NCBI RefSeq assembly: GCF_035581345.1
Contig: NZ_CP141608.1
Span: forward strand, 3,874,501 to 3,938,500
Origin: Pseudomonas sp. JQ170C
GTDB lineage: Bacteria > Pseudomonadota > Gammaproteobacteria > Pseudomonadales > Pseudomonadaceae
Direction of reading: 5' to 3'
Length of the DNA: 64,000 bases
Within the stretch, counting starts at the first letter, position 1, and each line of letters starts with the position of its first letter. Shown in pieces: positions 40,051-49,811 of this stretch. A program made the position numbers and the translations under genes. The notes beneath the pieces are model-generated. The model ran no database searches. It was not told the DNA's origin and was given only the letters and a program-made list of their open reading frames with translations.

Positions 40051-40237
40051 GCTGTGGGGCGGCATTCTACGGAATCGGCTGACAGTGTCAACTCTTTTTT
40101 TCACGCTAAGCCACTGAATCTTAAAAATATTTATGAAAACCCCCAGTAAAGGATTTTCAACACACGACTAGCGGGTGTTTATTATTATTGATAGCATCGG
40201 TACAGTCGTAAAAAATATAAAACAGAGGTTTCGCAGC

Positions 40238-41521
40238 ATGGCCAATACCCCCTACCCTCAGTCCTACTACGCCGCATCGGCCAATCCGGTACCGCCGCGC
40301 CCGGCGCTGCAGGAAGAGGTACAGACCGATGTCTGCGTGATCGGCGCCGGCTACACCGGTCTGTCCAGCGCTTTGTTCCTGCTGGAGAGTGGCTTCAGCG
40401 TGACCGTACTGGAAGCCGCCAAAGTCGGCTTCGGCGCCTCGGGCCGCAACGGTGGCCAGATCGTCAACAGTTATAGCCGTGACATCGACGTCATCGAGCG
40501 CACCGTCGGCCCCAAGCAGGCTCAACTGCTCGGCCAGATGGCCTTTGAAGGCGGTCGCATCATTCGTGAGCGCGTGGCCAAGTACAACATCCAGTGCGAC
40601 CTTAAGGACGGCGGTGTCTTCGCAGCCCTGACCCCCAAGCAAATGGGCCACCTGGAGTCGCAGAAACGCCTGTGGGAACGCTTCGGCCACACCCAGCTGG
40701 AACTGATGGACCAGAAGCGCATCCGTGAAGTTGTCGATTGCGACCAGTACCTGGGCGGCATGCTCGACATGAGCGGCGGTCATATCCACCCGCTGAACCT
40801 GGCCCTGGGCGAAGCCGCCGCGGTCGAGTCGCTGGGCGGCAAGATCTACGAGCAATCCCCGGCCGTGCGCATCGAGCGTGGTGCCAACCCGGTGGTGCAT
40901 ACCCCGCAAGGTAAAGTGCGCGCCAAGTTCATCATCGTTGCCGGCAACGCCTACCTGGGCAACCTGGTGCCGGAACTGGCGGCCAAGTCCATGCCGTGCG
41001 GTACCCAGGTGATCACCACCGAGCCACTGGGCGAAGACCTCGCGCGCCAGCTGCTGCCACAGGACTACTGCGTCGAAGACTGCAACTACCTGCTCGACTA
41101 CTACCGCCTGACTGGCGACAAGCGCCTGATCTTCGGCGGCGGCGTGGTGTACGGCGCACGTGATCCAGCCAATATCGAAGCGATCATTCGTCCGAAGATG
41201 CTCAAGGCCTTCCCGCAGCTCAAGGACGTGAAGATCGACTACGCCTGGACCGGCAACTTCCTGCTGACCCTGTCGCGCCTGCCGCAAGTGGGTCGCCTGG
41301 GCGACAACATCTACTACTCCCAGGGCTGCAGTGGCCACGGCGTCACCTACACCCACCTGGCGGGCAAGGTGCTGGCCGAAGCCCTGCGTGGCCAGGCCGA
41401 GCGTTTCGACGCCTTTGCCGAACTGCCGCACTACCCCTTCCCGGGCGGCCAGATGCTGCGCGTACCGTTCAGCGCCCTGGGCGCCTGGTACTACAGCCTG
41501 CGCGACCGCCTGGGCTTCTAA
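40238..41521 (+). CDS. puuB: FAD-dependent amine oxidoreductase (gamma-glutamylputrescine oxidase, PuuB/PauB type)
   Basis: 427 residues of the DAO/glycine-oxidase fold. VCVIGAGYTGLSSALFLLES (ADP-binding GxGxxG) at about 29-48, GASGRNGGQIVNSY, and a C-terminal GCSGHGVTYTHLAGKVLAEA. It oxidises gamma-glutamylputrescine to the aldehyde in the puu/pau pathway, using O2. ATG 40238 chosen because the family begins MANTPYPQSYY; weak ribosome site. Not next to other puu genes, but the PuuP-like permease and acetylpolyamine hydrolase in this window suggest related physiology. Confidence 0.82.
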   Translation: MANTPYPQSYYAASANPVPPRPALQEEVQTDVCVIGAGYTGLSSALFLLESGFSVTVLEAAKVGFGASGRNGGQIVNSYSRDIDVIERTVGPKQAQLLGQMAFEGGRIIRERVAKYNIQCDLKDGGVFAALTPKQMGHLESQKRLWERFGHTQLELMDQKRIREVVDCDQYLGGMLDMSGGHIHPLNLALGEAAAVESLGGKIYEQSPAVRIERGANPVVHTPQGKVRAKFIIVAGNAYLGNLVPELAAKSMPCGTQVITTEPLGEDLARQLLPQDYCVEDCNYLLDYYRLTGDKRLIFGGGVVYGARDPANIEAIIRPKMLKAFPQLKDVKIDYAWTGNFLLTLSRLPQVGRLGDNIYYSQGCSGHGVTYTHLAGKVLAEALRGQAERFDAFAELPHYPFPGGQMLRVPFSALGAWYYSLRDRLGF

Positions 41522-41542
41522 GCCAGCACCCGGCTTGCGCCG

Positions 41543-42226
41543 TCACTGCCCCAGGGCGCTGACGGCCTGCCGGGCCGCTTGTTCCTGGCCCGCCTGGGCC
41601 AGGTCATTGGCCGCTTTGAGCCAACGATTGCGATCGACCTGGGCCGGCAATTGGCCCGGCTGCTGCACCAGCACCGCCCAACTCCCCTCTTTACTCCACG
41701 CCGACGTGAAGTCGTCGAAGTCCATCAGCATGCGCCGGTGATTACCGGAGCGCAGCAGTACGCGCTGCTTGTAGCGGTCGTAACCGACCATCAAGGCATA
41801 GCGCGGCTGGGCCCAGAACGTCGAACCCTCGGAATAGCGCAGCAACACCGGATTGCCGGCCGACACCTGGGCCAGCAAAGCGTTGAGTTTCGGCTCAAGC
41901 GGATAAACCACCATGCCGTATTGACGGGCGACGTTCTGCATCGAGTCCTGCAGCTTGTCCACGCCCTGGGGCAGGCCCAATTGCTGTTCGAGCAAACCTG
42001 GCGTAATCCGCACCCCCTGCTGCGACAGCATGGCCGCCAGCGCCATGGGCGCGCTCTGGTTGGCATTGCCGCGGTAGAACGGCACCGAGCCGATTTCGAC
42101 GCGCTGCGCCAAACCGTCCTTGATCGGGGCCGGCGGCTGACTGGCGCAGCCAACCAGCGCAACAGCCAGGGCACAGGCCGCCAACAGGCGACGCGGGGAA
42201 GTACAGGAGAAAGACAGTGGCAGCAT
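41543..42226 (-). CDS. Lipoprotein with a C39-like (probably inactive) papain-fold domain
   Basis: 227 residues. Signal with lipobox LVGC (about residue 28), then a C39-peptidase-like domain. NQSAPMALAAMLSQQGVRI aligns with the usual QCGPAAL...motif, with Ser where the nucleophile Cys should be. RYALMVGYDRYKQRVLLRSG aligns with the His region (HyvvvVGYD), with Tyr for His. NPVLLRYSEGS is also typical. So both main catalytic residues appear lost, predicting a peptide-binding rather than protease role. Opposite strand to puuB. Confidence 0.65.
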   Translation of the reverse strand: MLPLSFSCTSPRRLLAACALAVALVGCASQPPAPIKDGLAQRVEIGSVPFYRGNANQSAPMALAAMLSQQGVRITPGLLEQQLGLPQGVDKLQDSMQNVARQYGMVVYPLEPKLNALLAQVSAGNPVLLRYSEGSTFWAQPRYALMVGYDRYKQRVLLRSGNHRRMLMDFDDFTSAWSKEGSWAVLVQQPGQLPAQVDRNRWLKAANDLAQAGQEQAARQAVSALGQ

Positions 42227-42445
42227 GAACACTCGCTTGTGCTGATGCCCGGCAGACAGCGCCCGGCCCTGGGGTGCGATCATAGGCCGGCAAAGGGTGC
42301 GGGTATAGCCCGTCAGGGGCTTAGAACAAAGTAACCCAAGGGGCTAGACCATCGGTCAATGGCCTGAAACATGGCTTCGGCTAGACTACAGGGGTGTCCG
42401 CGTGGCTAGCAGCATGGGCTTGGCCAGGGACCTGAGGAGGCATAC

Positions 42446-42622
42446 ATGAGCCTGACGATGGCAATCCTGATGCTGGTCGGCGCCTGGTTGAGCGTCGCCG
42501 CTGCAATGCTATGGGGCGTCCTGCGGATTGCCCGCCGTCACCACCCCCACCATACCTTGCCGAAAAAGAGCAACGAGCCTGTACCCGCCCGGCGCAACCG
42601 CCGGCATGCCAACGCCCACTGA
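42446..42622 (+). CDS. Small single-span membrane protein
   Basis: 58 residues, beginning MSLTMAILMLVGAWLSVAAA. One transmembrane helix (residues about 4-27), then a basic His/Arg-rich tail (RRHHPHHT, RRNRRHANAH). The ATG has GAGGAGG 8 bp upstream, and a strong bidirectional terminator follows the stop. No homologue recognised; the ribosome site and codon usage support a real gene. Confidence 0.65.
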   Translation: MSLTMAILMLVGAWLSVAAAMLWGVLRIARRHHPHHTLPKKSNEPVPARRNRRHANAH

Positions 42623-42632
42623 TACCTGAAAA

Positions 42633-42669
42633 AACCCGAGGGAGCCGGCAATGCCGGCTCCCTCGGGTT
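42633..42669. terminator. Strong bidirectional terminator
   Basis: Perfect 17-bp stem (42633-42649 with 42653-42669), AAT loop, between the small membrane protein and the convergent terC gene. Confidence 0.9.
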
Positions 42670-42676
42670 TGGCTTA

Positions 42677-43426
42677 TCAGCCCTCCGCTGCCTCACGCTT
42701 CAACCGCGCCCGGCGCGACATGATGTTCAGCACTTCGATCAGCGTCGAGAACGCCATCGCCGCATACACATAGCCTTTCGGTACGTGGGCGCCGAAGCCT
42801 TCGGCGATCAGGGTCATGCCGATCATGATCAGGAAGCCCAGGGCCAGCATCACCACGGTCGGGTTATCGTTGATGAACTTGGCCAGCGGGTCGGCCGCCA
42901 CCAGCATCACGATAACGGCGCTGATCACAGCGATGATCATGATCGGCAGGTGCTCGGTCATGCCCACGGCGGTAATGATGCTGTCGATCGAGAAGACGAT
43001 GTCCAGGATCAGGATCTGCCCGATAGCAGCGGCAAAGCCCAGCGTGATGGTCGAGGACGCCTTGGCTTCAGCCTGAGCGCGCGGATCGACGCTCTCGTGG
43101 ATTTCCTTGGTCGCCTTCCACAGCAGGAACAGGCCACCGGCGATCAGGATCATGTCCTTCCAAGAGAAGGTATGGCCGAACACATCGACCACAGGTTCGG
43201 TCAGCTGGACGATCCAGGCCACGGTACTCAGCAGGCCCAGGCGCATGATCAACGCCATGCTGATACCGATGCGACGCGCCTTGGAGCGAAACTCCTCCGG
43301 CAGCTTGTTGGTCAGGATAGAGATGAAAATCAGGTTATCGATGCCCAGCACGATCTCCATGGCCACCAGGGTGGCCAGGGCTACCCAGGCGGTCGGGCTT
43401 GCAGCGAGTTCCAACAAGTATTCCAT
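42677..43426 (-). CDS. TerC-family integral membrane protein
   Basis: 249 residues, about seven hydrophobic segments. TerC signatures [16 protein letters not shown] and [18 protein letters not shown] carry the paired acidic residues in membrane helices thought to bind metal ions. Family members export Mn2+ or support secreted metalloproteins. It lies just upstream of a small lipoprotein on the same strand. Confidence 0.93.
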   Translation of the reverse strand: MEYLLELAASPTAWVALATLVAMEIVLGIDNLIFISILTNKLPEEFRSKARRIGISMALIMRLGLLSTVAWIVQLTEPVVDVFGHTFSWKDMILIAGGLFLLWKATKEIHESVDPRAQAEAKASSTITLGFAAAIGQILILDIVFSIDSIITAVGMTEHLPIMIIAVISAVIVMLVAADPLAKFINDNPTVVMLALGFLIMIGMTLIAEGFGAHVPKGYVYAAMAFSTLIEVLNIMSRRARLKREAAEG

Positions 43427-43457
43427 GAATCAATCCTGAATCGAGGTAAGGGGTGGG

Positions 43458-43700
43458 TCAGATTTCTTGAGCGCTGTCATCGCGCTCGGATTTTTCAGCC
43501 TTGTCGCCGCCCTGGGAGCCGGTGGCTTCGCTCAGCGCCTGCTGGGCTGCATCGTTGGTTTTATCGATGGCCTCCTTGGCCGACTCCGCTGCCTGGTTGA
43601 GCATCTGCTGGGCGGACTTTTCCGCCTGCTCGCAACCGCTCATGGCCAAGAGGGCCAGCAGCAACACCAGGGGTGTACCGATGGATTTGAAGTGAAGCAT
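43458..43700 (-). CDS. Small lipoprotein
   Basis: 80 residues from ATG 43700 with GGAGA upstream. Signal peptide with lipobox MSGC (about residue 23), then a low-complexity Ala/Gln/Glu helix (AEKSAQQMLNQAAESAKEAI) and an acidic, Gly-rich tail. Resembles coiled-coil outer-membrane lipoproteins. Same strand as terC, 31 bp upstream of its start; divergent from nhaR. Confidence 0.75.
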   Translation of the reverse strand: MLHFKSIGTPLVLLLALLAMSGCEQAEKSAQQMLNQAAESAKEAIDKTNDAAQQALSEATGSQGGDKAEKSERDDSAQEI

Positions 43701-43836
43701 CTTTGGATCTCCGTGCAAATGAATCAGCGCCCAATCAGCGGCACCGTGATGGCTGGGGATTCTAAATATCTTGATACATCAGGAAAATTCGTATTTTCAG
43801 CAGTTATACTTCGATTTTTACGAATCCGGACTCGGC

Positions 43837-44733
43837 ATGCTCAACTATCGACAGCTGCACTACTTCTGGGTAGTCGCCCGCACCGGCAGCATCGTGCGCG
43901 CCGGCGAGCAACTGAACCTGACGCCCCAGACCATCAGCGGGCAAATCAGCCTGCTGGAGCAAACCTACGGCATCGAGCTGTTCCGCCGGGTCGGCCGGCA
44001 ACTGGAACTGACCGAAAGCGGCCGCCAGGCCCTGACCTACGCCGAGCAGATGTTCCAGATTGGCGGGGAGCTTGAAGCCATGTTGCGGGCCCGCCCGGAT
44101 GAGCAGCAGATTCTGTTCCGGGTCGGGGTGGCCGATGTGGTGCCCAAGTCCATCGTCTACCGCCTGCTGGCACCGACCATGGACATGGAAGATGCCCTGC
44201 GCCTGAGCTGTCGCGAAGACAAACTCGAACGCCTGCTGGCGGACCTGGCGATCCAGCGCCTGGACCTGGTGATTTCCGACAGCCCCATGCCCAGCCACCT
44301 GGACATCAAGGGCTACAGCCAGAAGCTGGGCGAATGCGGCATCAGCTTTTTTGCCACCCCGAGCCTGGCCGCCAGCCTCGGCCAGGGCTTCCCGGGTTGC
44401 CTGCAGAACGCACCGCTACTGATTCCCGGCCAGGAAACCGTGGTGCGCAGCCGCCTGCTGCGCTGGTTCGCCGAACAACAGCTGCAGCCCAGAATCGTCG
44501 GCGAATTCGACGACAGCGCCTTGATGCAGGCCTTCGGCCAATCCGGCAGCGGCATTTTCATCGGCCCCAGCGTGATTGCCGATGAGGTGTGCAAACAGTA
44601 CGGCGTCGAACTGATCGGCCAGACCGACGCGGTGATCGAGTCGTTCTACGCCATCTCGGTGGAGCGCAAGGTCAAGCACCCGGGCATCATCGCCATCACC
44701 GAAGGCGCCCGGCGCCAGCTGTTCAATTGGTAA
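43837..44733 (+). CDS. nhaR: LysR-family transcriptional activator NhaR
   Basis: 298 residues. N-terminal MLNYRQLHYFWVVARTGSIV with the helix-turn-helix LTPQTISGQISLLEQTYGIE (about 31-50) is characteristic of NhaR, which activates sodium/proton antiporter and related genes in response to Na+. No nhaA gene is nearby. The start 43837 gives the family-typical N-terminus; an upstream frame to 43771 is unlikely. Its 3' end overlaps the convergent MFS gene by 11 bp. Confidence 0.9.
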   Translation: MLNYRQLHYFWVVARTGSIVRAGEQLNLTPQTISGQISLLEQTYGIELFRRVGRQLELTESGRQALTYAEQMFQIGGELEAMLRARPDEQQILFRVGVADVVPKSIVYRLLAPTMDMEDALRLSCREDKLERLLADLAIQRLDLVISDSPMPSHLDIKGYSQKLGECGISFFATPSLAASLGQGFPGCLQNAPLLIPGQETVVRSRLLRWFAEQQLQPRIVGEFDDSALMQAFGQSGSGIFIGPSVIADEVCKQYGVELIGQTDAVIESFYAISVERKVKHPGIIAITEGARRQLFNW

Positions 44734-45868
44734 CGCGCACCCGCGCCAGGCCCAACGCCAGCAGCACCGACAAGCCGATCAACAACGCGGCGGCATAACC
44801 CAGGCTGGCCAGGCCCAGGCTGTCGATCACCCGACCGCCAATCACGGCGCCCAGGCCAATGCCAAGGTTGGCCCCGGCGATGTTCAGCGAAGCGGCAAAG
44901 GCCGGAGCCTGCGGCGCGGCCTTGATCACCCGCACATGGCTGACCAGAAACAACGTCGCCTGCGCCGCGCCCCAAAGCGCCAGAGCCACGATCAGGCCGT
45001 AGGTGGAATGGATGCTCGGCACCAGGGCAATCAAACCCACAAGCATCACCGCGCAAAAGCTTGCCGACGCCAGCAAAGGATGGCGATCCACTGCCCGGCC
45101 GCCCAGGCTGTTGCCAATCAGGCCCACGGCACCGAAGCCCATCAAATACCAACCGACCCGCGCCCCGTCGAAGCCCGCCAGGCGTTCAAGCATGTCGGCC
45201 AGGTAGGTGTAGGCGGTGAACATGCCGCTGAACACCAGCACCGAGAGCAGCACATGCCCCTGCAGCAGACCACTGCGCAGCAAGCCGAACTGCCCGCGCA
45301 ACGAGGTGACCTGGTTATGCCGTGGCGTGCGCGGCAAATAGAGGTGCAGCAACAGCGCCTTGGCCAGGGCCAGTACCGCCAGCAGGGCAAATGCCGCGCG
45401 CCAGCCCAGGGCGTCGCCCACCAGGGTGCCGACCGGAATACCGAACACCGTGGCGCACACGACGCCAAAGCTGATTTTCGCGATGGCCCGGCCGGCATAG
45501 GCCGGGCCGACAATATCCACCGCCGTTTCACTGGCCAGCGACCAGAACACCGGCAAGCCCAGCGCTGGCAGCAACCGGGCCAGGCCCATCACATAGATGT
45601 TGGGAGCCAGTGCCGCCAACGCATTGCATCCGGCAAACAACAGCAAAATGCCCACGAGCAGGCGCTTGCGCTCAAGGCGCGCGCACCAGGCCGTGAGAAA
45701 CGGCCCGAAGCAGGCCACGGTGAAGGCAAACAGCGTGACCAGCAGCCCGGCCTGGGGAATGCTCACGGCCAGGTCGCGCGCAATGCCGGGCAACAGGCCG
45801 ACAATCACGAACTCGGTGGTCAACACGGTGAAGCCTGCGGCAGCCAGCAATAGGATCGGCAGTAACAT
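44723..45868 (-). CDS. MFS transporter, DHA1-like
   Basis: 381-residue, 12-helix inner-membrane protein (LLAAAGFTVLTTEFVIVGLL at the start; AGLLVTLFAFTVACFGPFLT in helix 2). Similar to sugar/drug efflux MFS pumps (AraJ/YdhP type) that extrude small molecules with protons. It overlaps the end of the NhaR gene, so they are convergent. Substrate unknown. Confidence 0.88.
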   Translation of the reverse strand: MLLPILLLAAAGFTVLTTEFVIVGLLPGIARDLAVSIPQAGLLVTLFAFTVACFGPFLTAWCARLERKRLLVGILLLFAGCNALAALAPNIYVMGLARLLPALGLPVFWSLASETAVDIVGPAYAGRAIAKISFGVVCATVFGIPVGTLVGDALGWRAAFALLAVLALAKALLLHLYLPRTPRHNQVTSLRGQFGLLRSGLLQGHVLLSVLVFSGMFTAYTYLADMLERLAGFDGARVGWYLMGFGAVGLIGNSLGGRAVDRHPLLASASFCAVMLVGLIALVPSIHSTYGLIVALALWGAAQATLFLVSHVRVIKAAPQAPAFAASLNIAGANLGIGLGAVIGGRVIDSLGLASLGYAAALLIGLSVLLALGLARVRVTN

Positions 45869-46084
45869 CTACACTCCAGAAGTTCTAAACATCCACGGCC
45901 CGCAGCCGTTTCAAGGGGGCGCGCATACTACACCCGCCACGCGACCGTCTGACACAGGGCCGTCACCAAAAGTGGCTGCTGTGCTAAAGTCGCGCCCCTT
46001 TCACGGCCCTGAACGCTTGGCGCCCCGTTATTTCGGCGTCGCGACGGGCTTGCAGCCCTCTTACAAGACCGAGAAACACCCGAC

Positions 46085-47296
46085 ATGACACCCGTTCTAA
46101 AGTTGTTGAACCGTACCAGTCTGGTGGTACAGATCATGATCGGCCTGGTGGCCGGTATCGCCCTGGCCCTGATGGCCCCCGACGTCGCCCTGAGCCTGGG
46201 TTTCATCGGCAAGGTATTCGTGTCTGCCCTCAAGGCCGTTGCACCGATCCTGGTGTTCATTCTGGTCATGGCCTCCATCGCCAACCATAAGCACGGCACC
46301 GAAACCCACATTCGACCGATCCTCGTGCTGTACCTGTTCGGCACGTTCGCGGCGGCCGTGGTTGCCGTGATCGCCAGCATGGCCTTTCCGTCGAACCTGG
46401 CGCTGAGCACCTCGGACGTTGCGCTCAGCGCCCCCGGCGGCATCACCGAAGTGCTGCAAAGCCTGCTGCTGAGCGTGGTCGACAACCCGGTCAGCGCCCT
46501 GATGAATGCCAACTTCATCGGCATCCTGGCCTGGGCCATCGGCCTGGGTGTGGCCATTCGTCATGCCGGGCCAACCACCCGCACCGTGGTCGAAGACCTC
46601 TCCAACGGCGTCACCCTGATCGTGCGCGTGGTCATCCGCTTCGCGCCGCTGGGCATTTTCGGCCTGGTGGCCTCGACCCTCGCCCAGTCGGGCCTGGACG
46701 CCCTGCTCGGCTACCTGCACCTGCTGGCCGTGCTGATCGGCTGCATGCTGTTCGTGGCGCTGGTGGTCAACCCGCTGATCGTGTTCTGGAAGATTCGCCG
46801 CAACCCTTACCCGCTGGTGCTCCTGTGCCTGCGTGAAAGCGGCATCACCGCCTTCTTTACCCGTAGCTCGGCGGCCAACATTCCGGTCAACATGGCCTTG
46901 AGCGAAAAACTCGGCCTGCACGAAGACACCTACTCGGTGTCGATCCCGCTGGGTGCCACCATCAACATGGCCGGCGCAGCCATCACCATCACCGTCCTGA
47001 CCCTGGCCGCGGTACACACCCTCGGCATTGCCGTCGACATCCCTACCGCCATCCTCCTCAGCGTCGTGGCCGCCGTGTGTGCCTGTGGCGCTTCGGGCGT
47101 TGCCGGGGGTTCGCTGCTGCTGATCCCGCTGGCCTGCAGCCTGTTCGGCATTCCCAGTGAGATCGCCATGCAGGTGGTGGCTGTAGGCTTCATCATCGGC
47201 GTGCTGCAGGACTCGGCAGAAACCGCACTCAACTCCTCCACCGACGTGCTGTTCACCGCCGCGGCCTGCATGGCCCAAGAGCGCCAGGCAGCCTGA
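46085..47296 (+). CDS. sstT: Serine/threonine:Na+ symporter
   Basis: 403 residues of the DAACS family. [40 protein letters not shown] (substrate/Na+ tip) and [20 protein letters not shown] are SstT hallmarks. Imports Ser and Thr with Na+. Monocistronic; followed by the YceH gene on the same strand after 96 bp. Confidence 0.95.
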   Translation: MTPVLKLLNRTSLVVQIMIGLVAGIALALMAPDVALSLGFIGKVFVSALKAVAPILVFILVMASIANHKHGTETHIRPILVLYLFGTFAAAVVAVIASMAFPSNLALSTSDVALSAPGGITEVLQSLLLSVVDNPVSALMNANFIGILAWAIGLGVAIRHAGPTTRTVVEDLSNGVTLIVRVVIRFAPLGIFGLVASTLAQSGLDALLGYLHLLAVLIGCMLFVALVVNPLIVFWKIRRNPYPLVLLCLRESGITAFFTRSSAANIPVNMALSEKLGLHEDTYSVSIPLGATINMAGAAITITVLTLAAVHTLGIAVDIPTAILLSVVAAVCACGASGVAGGSLLLIPLACSLFGIPSEIAMQVVAVGFIIGVLQDSAETALNSSTDVLFTAAACMAQERQAA

Positions 47297-47392
47297 GCCT
47301 GACCCGCAGCCGGTGCGTCCTGCACCGGCTGCTTGTGTTTTACCCTGTCGCGCACCTAGGCTAGAGGCCTTACTTCGCAAAGAGACAGGGTC

Positions 47393-48034
47393 ATGTCCGA
47401 CGAAAACGAATCCCCTTCCGAAGCCCGCTTCAACAGCACCGAGATCCGCGTCCTCGGCTCGCTGATCGAAAAACAGGCCACCAGCCCCGAAACCTACCCC
47501 CTGACCTTGAACGCCCTGGTGCTGGCCTGCAATCAGAAGACCAGCCGCGAGCCCGTGATGAACCTGAGCCAGGGCCAGGTCGGCCAGGCCCTGCGCGCCC
47601 TTGAAGGCCAGGGGCTGACCCGCTTGCAGATGGGCAGCCGTGCCGACCGCTGGGAGCACCGCGTAGACAAGGCCCTGGAGCTGGTGCCTGCCCAGGTCAC
47701 CCTGCTGGGCCTGATGTTTTTGCGCGGCCCGCAAACGGTGAACGAACTGCTGAGCCGCAGCAGTCGCATGCATGAGTTCGAGGACGCCGAGCAAGTCGTG
47801 CACCAGCTCGAGCGCCTGATCGCCCGCGGCTTTGCCTTGCACCTGCCGCGCCAGGCCGGGCAGCGGGAAGATCGCTACACCCACGCCCTGGGTGATCCGG
47901 CCGAGATCGAAGCGATTCTGGCGGCGCGCCAGCAAGGGCCGGAGCGCAGTGGCGGTGCCGTGTCACTGGAGCGTATCGAGGCCCTGGAAGCGCGCATTGC
48001 CGCACTTGAAGAACGCCTGGCCCAGCTGGAATAA
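47393..48034 (+). CDS. yceH: UPF0502 protein YceH (DUF480)
   Basis: 213 residues. Two winged-helix units: [20 protein letters not shown], then LALNQK-type [17 protein letters not shown], and [22 protein letters not shown]-terminal coiled-coil ([19 protein letters not shown]) would dimerise it. Widely conserved; function not established. Followed by a terminator. Confidence 0.93.
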   Translation: MSDENESPSEARFNSTEIRVLGSLIEKQATSPETYPLTLNALVLACNQKTSREPVMNLSQGQVGQALRALEGQGLTRLQMGSRADRWEHRVDKALELVPAQVTLLGLMFLRGPQTVNELLSRSSRMHEFEDAEQVVHQLERLIARGFALHLPRQAGQREDRYTHALGDPAEIEAILAARQQGPERSGGAVSLERIEALEARIAALEERLAQLE

Positions 48035-48050
48035 ACCGCTGCTTTTACCT

Positions 48051-48076
48051 GTGGGCGCCGGCTTGCCGGCGCCCAC
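48051..48076. terminator. Terminator / palindrome after yceH
   Basis: Perfect 12-bp stem GTGGGCGCCGGC / GCCGGCGCCCAC with a TT loop, between yceH and the convergent dehydrogenase gene. Confidence 0.8.
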
Positions 48077-48096
48077 AGCGGTTCACCCCTTCGCCC

Positions 48097-48915
48097 TCAC
48101 TCTCGGGCAAATGCCACCGCCAACTGCACCTGCTCCGGCGTCGGCCGAACCCCGGTGTACAACACAAACTGCTCCAGCGCCTGCAAGGCAATCACTTCAA
48201 GCCCGGTGATCACCGCCTTTCCCTGCCGCTCGGCCTCGATGATCAACGGCGTACGCGCCGGCATCGCCACCACATCGAACACCAGCTGCGCCGCCGCAAT
48301 CGCCTCCAGGCCGAACGCCAGATGCTCGGCTTCCACCCCGCCGGCCATGCCAATCGGCGTGACATTCACCAGCATCGGCGGGCACAGGTCACCCAGGTCG
48401 GCCTGCCAGCGATAACCACAGCTGTCTGCCAACTGCCGTCCCGCCTGCTCGTTGCGGGCGACGATGGTGCCCCGGGTAAAACCGGCATCACGCAGCGCGC
48501 TGGCCACCGCCTTGGCCATGCCGCCACTGCCGCGCAAGGCAAACGCCGTGGACGGATCGACCCGATGCAGTTCAAGCAATTGGCGTACGGCCAGGTAGTC
48601 GGTGTTGTAGGCCTTGAGCCTTCCGCCGTCGTTGACCAGGGTGTTGATCGAGTCGATCGCCGCAGCCGAGGGGTCGATCTCATCGACCAGGGCCATGCAG
48701 GCTTCCTTGTACGGCATCGACACGCCGCAACCACGAATCCCCAGGGCCCGAATGCCATTCACCGCCGCCGGCAGGTCCTGGGTGGTCATGGCCTTGTAGT
48801 AGAAGTCCAGGCCCAGTTGCTCATACAGGTGATTGTGAAAACGCACCCCGAAGCGACCGGGGCGACCGGCCAGGGAGATGCACAATACGGTGTCTTTACC
48901 GGGCACGTGGGCCAT
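48097..48915 (-). CDS. Shikimate 5-dehydrogenase-like protein (AroE/YdiB family)
   Basis: 272 residues. The catalytic Lys is in GCGVSMPYKEACM, the Asn-Thr-Asp in KAYNTDYLAV, and the NADP Rossmann loop in FALRGSGGMAKAVASAL. Full catalytic set, so an active NAD(P)-dependent shikimate or quinate dehydrogenase-like enzyme is expected. This is probably not the housekeeping aroE; the family suggests a paralogue with different substrate use. ATG 48915 has AAGGAG upstream. Confidence 0.87.
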   Translation of the reverse strand: MAHVPGKDTVLCISLAGRPGRFGVRFHNHLYEQLGLDFYYKAMTTQDLPAAVNGIRALGIRGCGVSMPYKEACMALVDEIDPSAAAIDSINTLVNDGGRLKAYNTDYLAVRQLLELHRVDPSTAFALRGSGGMAKAVASALRDAGFTRGTIVARNEQAGRQLADSCGYRWQADLGDLCPPMLVNVTPIGMAGGVEAEHLAFGLEAIAAAQLVFDVVAMPARTPLIIEAERQGKAVITGLEVIALQALEQFVLYTGVRPTPEQVQLAVAFARE

Positions 48916-49074
48916 TTGAAGCTCCTTTGCGATCGAGTCGGCATTATGCACAGCGCAGGCGTCTACCGTTGATCGGCGCTTACAAAACCTTTACTCAGAC
49001 GCCCTGTGCAACGCTCGGTTCCCGCAGTCTTATAGAGGTATCCCCAGGTGGGGTTGCTCTGTGAGGAATTCGCG

Positions 49075-49437
49075 ATGAACCGTCATCTGCCGTCAATCGC
49101 CCTGCTGGTCGGCGCCCTAGCCGCCAGCGCACAGGTCGCCGCCCATGGCGGGGGTGGCGGTGGAGGTCATGGCTGGTACGGCCCAGCCCCGGTGATTGGC
49201 GCGGCAGTGATCGGCGCCGTGGTCGGTTCGGCGCTCTATGGCGGGCGCGACCGTACGGTGTACGTTGAGCGCCAGCCGGTCTACTACGGTCCACCACCGG
49301 TGTATTACCAGGTGCCCCCGCCGGTGTACTACCAGCCATACCCGGTGGTCGAGCGTTATGCGCCACCGCCTCCACCCTACTATCGCGAGCGCTACTACGG
49401 CCCGCCGCCGGTCTATTACGGACCACCGCGCTGGTGA
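49075..49437 (+). CDS. Secreted Tyr/Pro-rich repeat protein
   Basis: 120 residues. Signal peptide MNRHLPSIALLVGALAASAQ...AHG, a glycine run, a hydrophobic segment (PVIGAAVIGAVVGSALYG), then tandem YYGPPPVYYQ/YQVPPPVYY repeats to the end. Low-complexity proline/tyrosine sequence suggests an envelope or surface structural protein. Function unknown. Confidence 0.75.
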   Translation: MNRHLPSIALLVGALAASAQVAAHGGGGGGGHGWYGPAPVIGAAVIGAVVGSALYGGRDRTVYVERQPVYYGPPPVYYQVPPPVYYQPYPVVERYAPPPPPYYRERYYGPPPVYYGPPRW

Positions 49438-49536
49438 GGCCGGGTCGATGACAGTGATGAACACTATCGAGCCGGTTGATTTCAACCGGCCCGCTTCACG
49501 ACGTAAGGTAGGCCCATGAATCGCAGGAGAACACCC

Positions 49537-49719
49537 ATGGCCCCTATCAGCATCATGTCCGTCATCGGCAGCGCCGTCCCCGCCTCGCTCAGAGAGCTGG
49601 GCCTGCTGGCCTGCTGGTACCTGGTCCGCGAAGGTGAGCCGGTGTCCGGCCCGCTGACCTCACTGACCGATGCCCAGGCCCTGGCCAGTCGCCTGCAGTA
49701 CCCCGGCATGCGTGCCTGA
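49537..49719 (+). CDS. Small hypothetical protein
   Basis: 60 residues from ATG 49537, with CAGGAG 8 bp upstream. MAPISIMSVIGSAVPASLRE, then LGLLACWYLVREGEPVSG and a helical C-term (TDAQALASRLQYPGM). One weakly hydrophobic stretch. Followed by a terminator. Function unknown. Confidence 0.6.
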   Translation: MAPISIMSVIGSAVPASLRELGLLACWYLVREGEPVSGPLTSLTDAQALASRLQYPGMRA

Positions 49720-49761
49720 GGCTCGACCGCTTTTATCGTGCGTTGCTCCGCACAGCCCCTT

Positions 49762-49786
49762 GCCCCGCCTATTGGCGGGGCTTTTT
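49762..49786 (+). terminator. Rho-independent terminator
   Basis: GCCCCGCC / GGCGGGGC stem, TATT loop, TTTTT run. Confidence 0.9.
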
Positions 49787-49811
49787 ATGCACGCGACCAT
49801 GGCTCCGGTGA

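Noticed and set aside
46097..47935. 612-residue minus-strand frame
   Set aside because: Shadow of sstT and yceH; composition is the reverse complement of membrane-protein codons.
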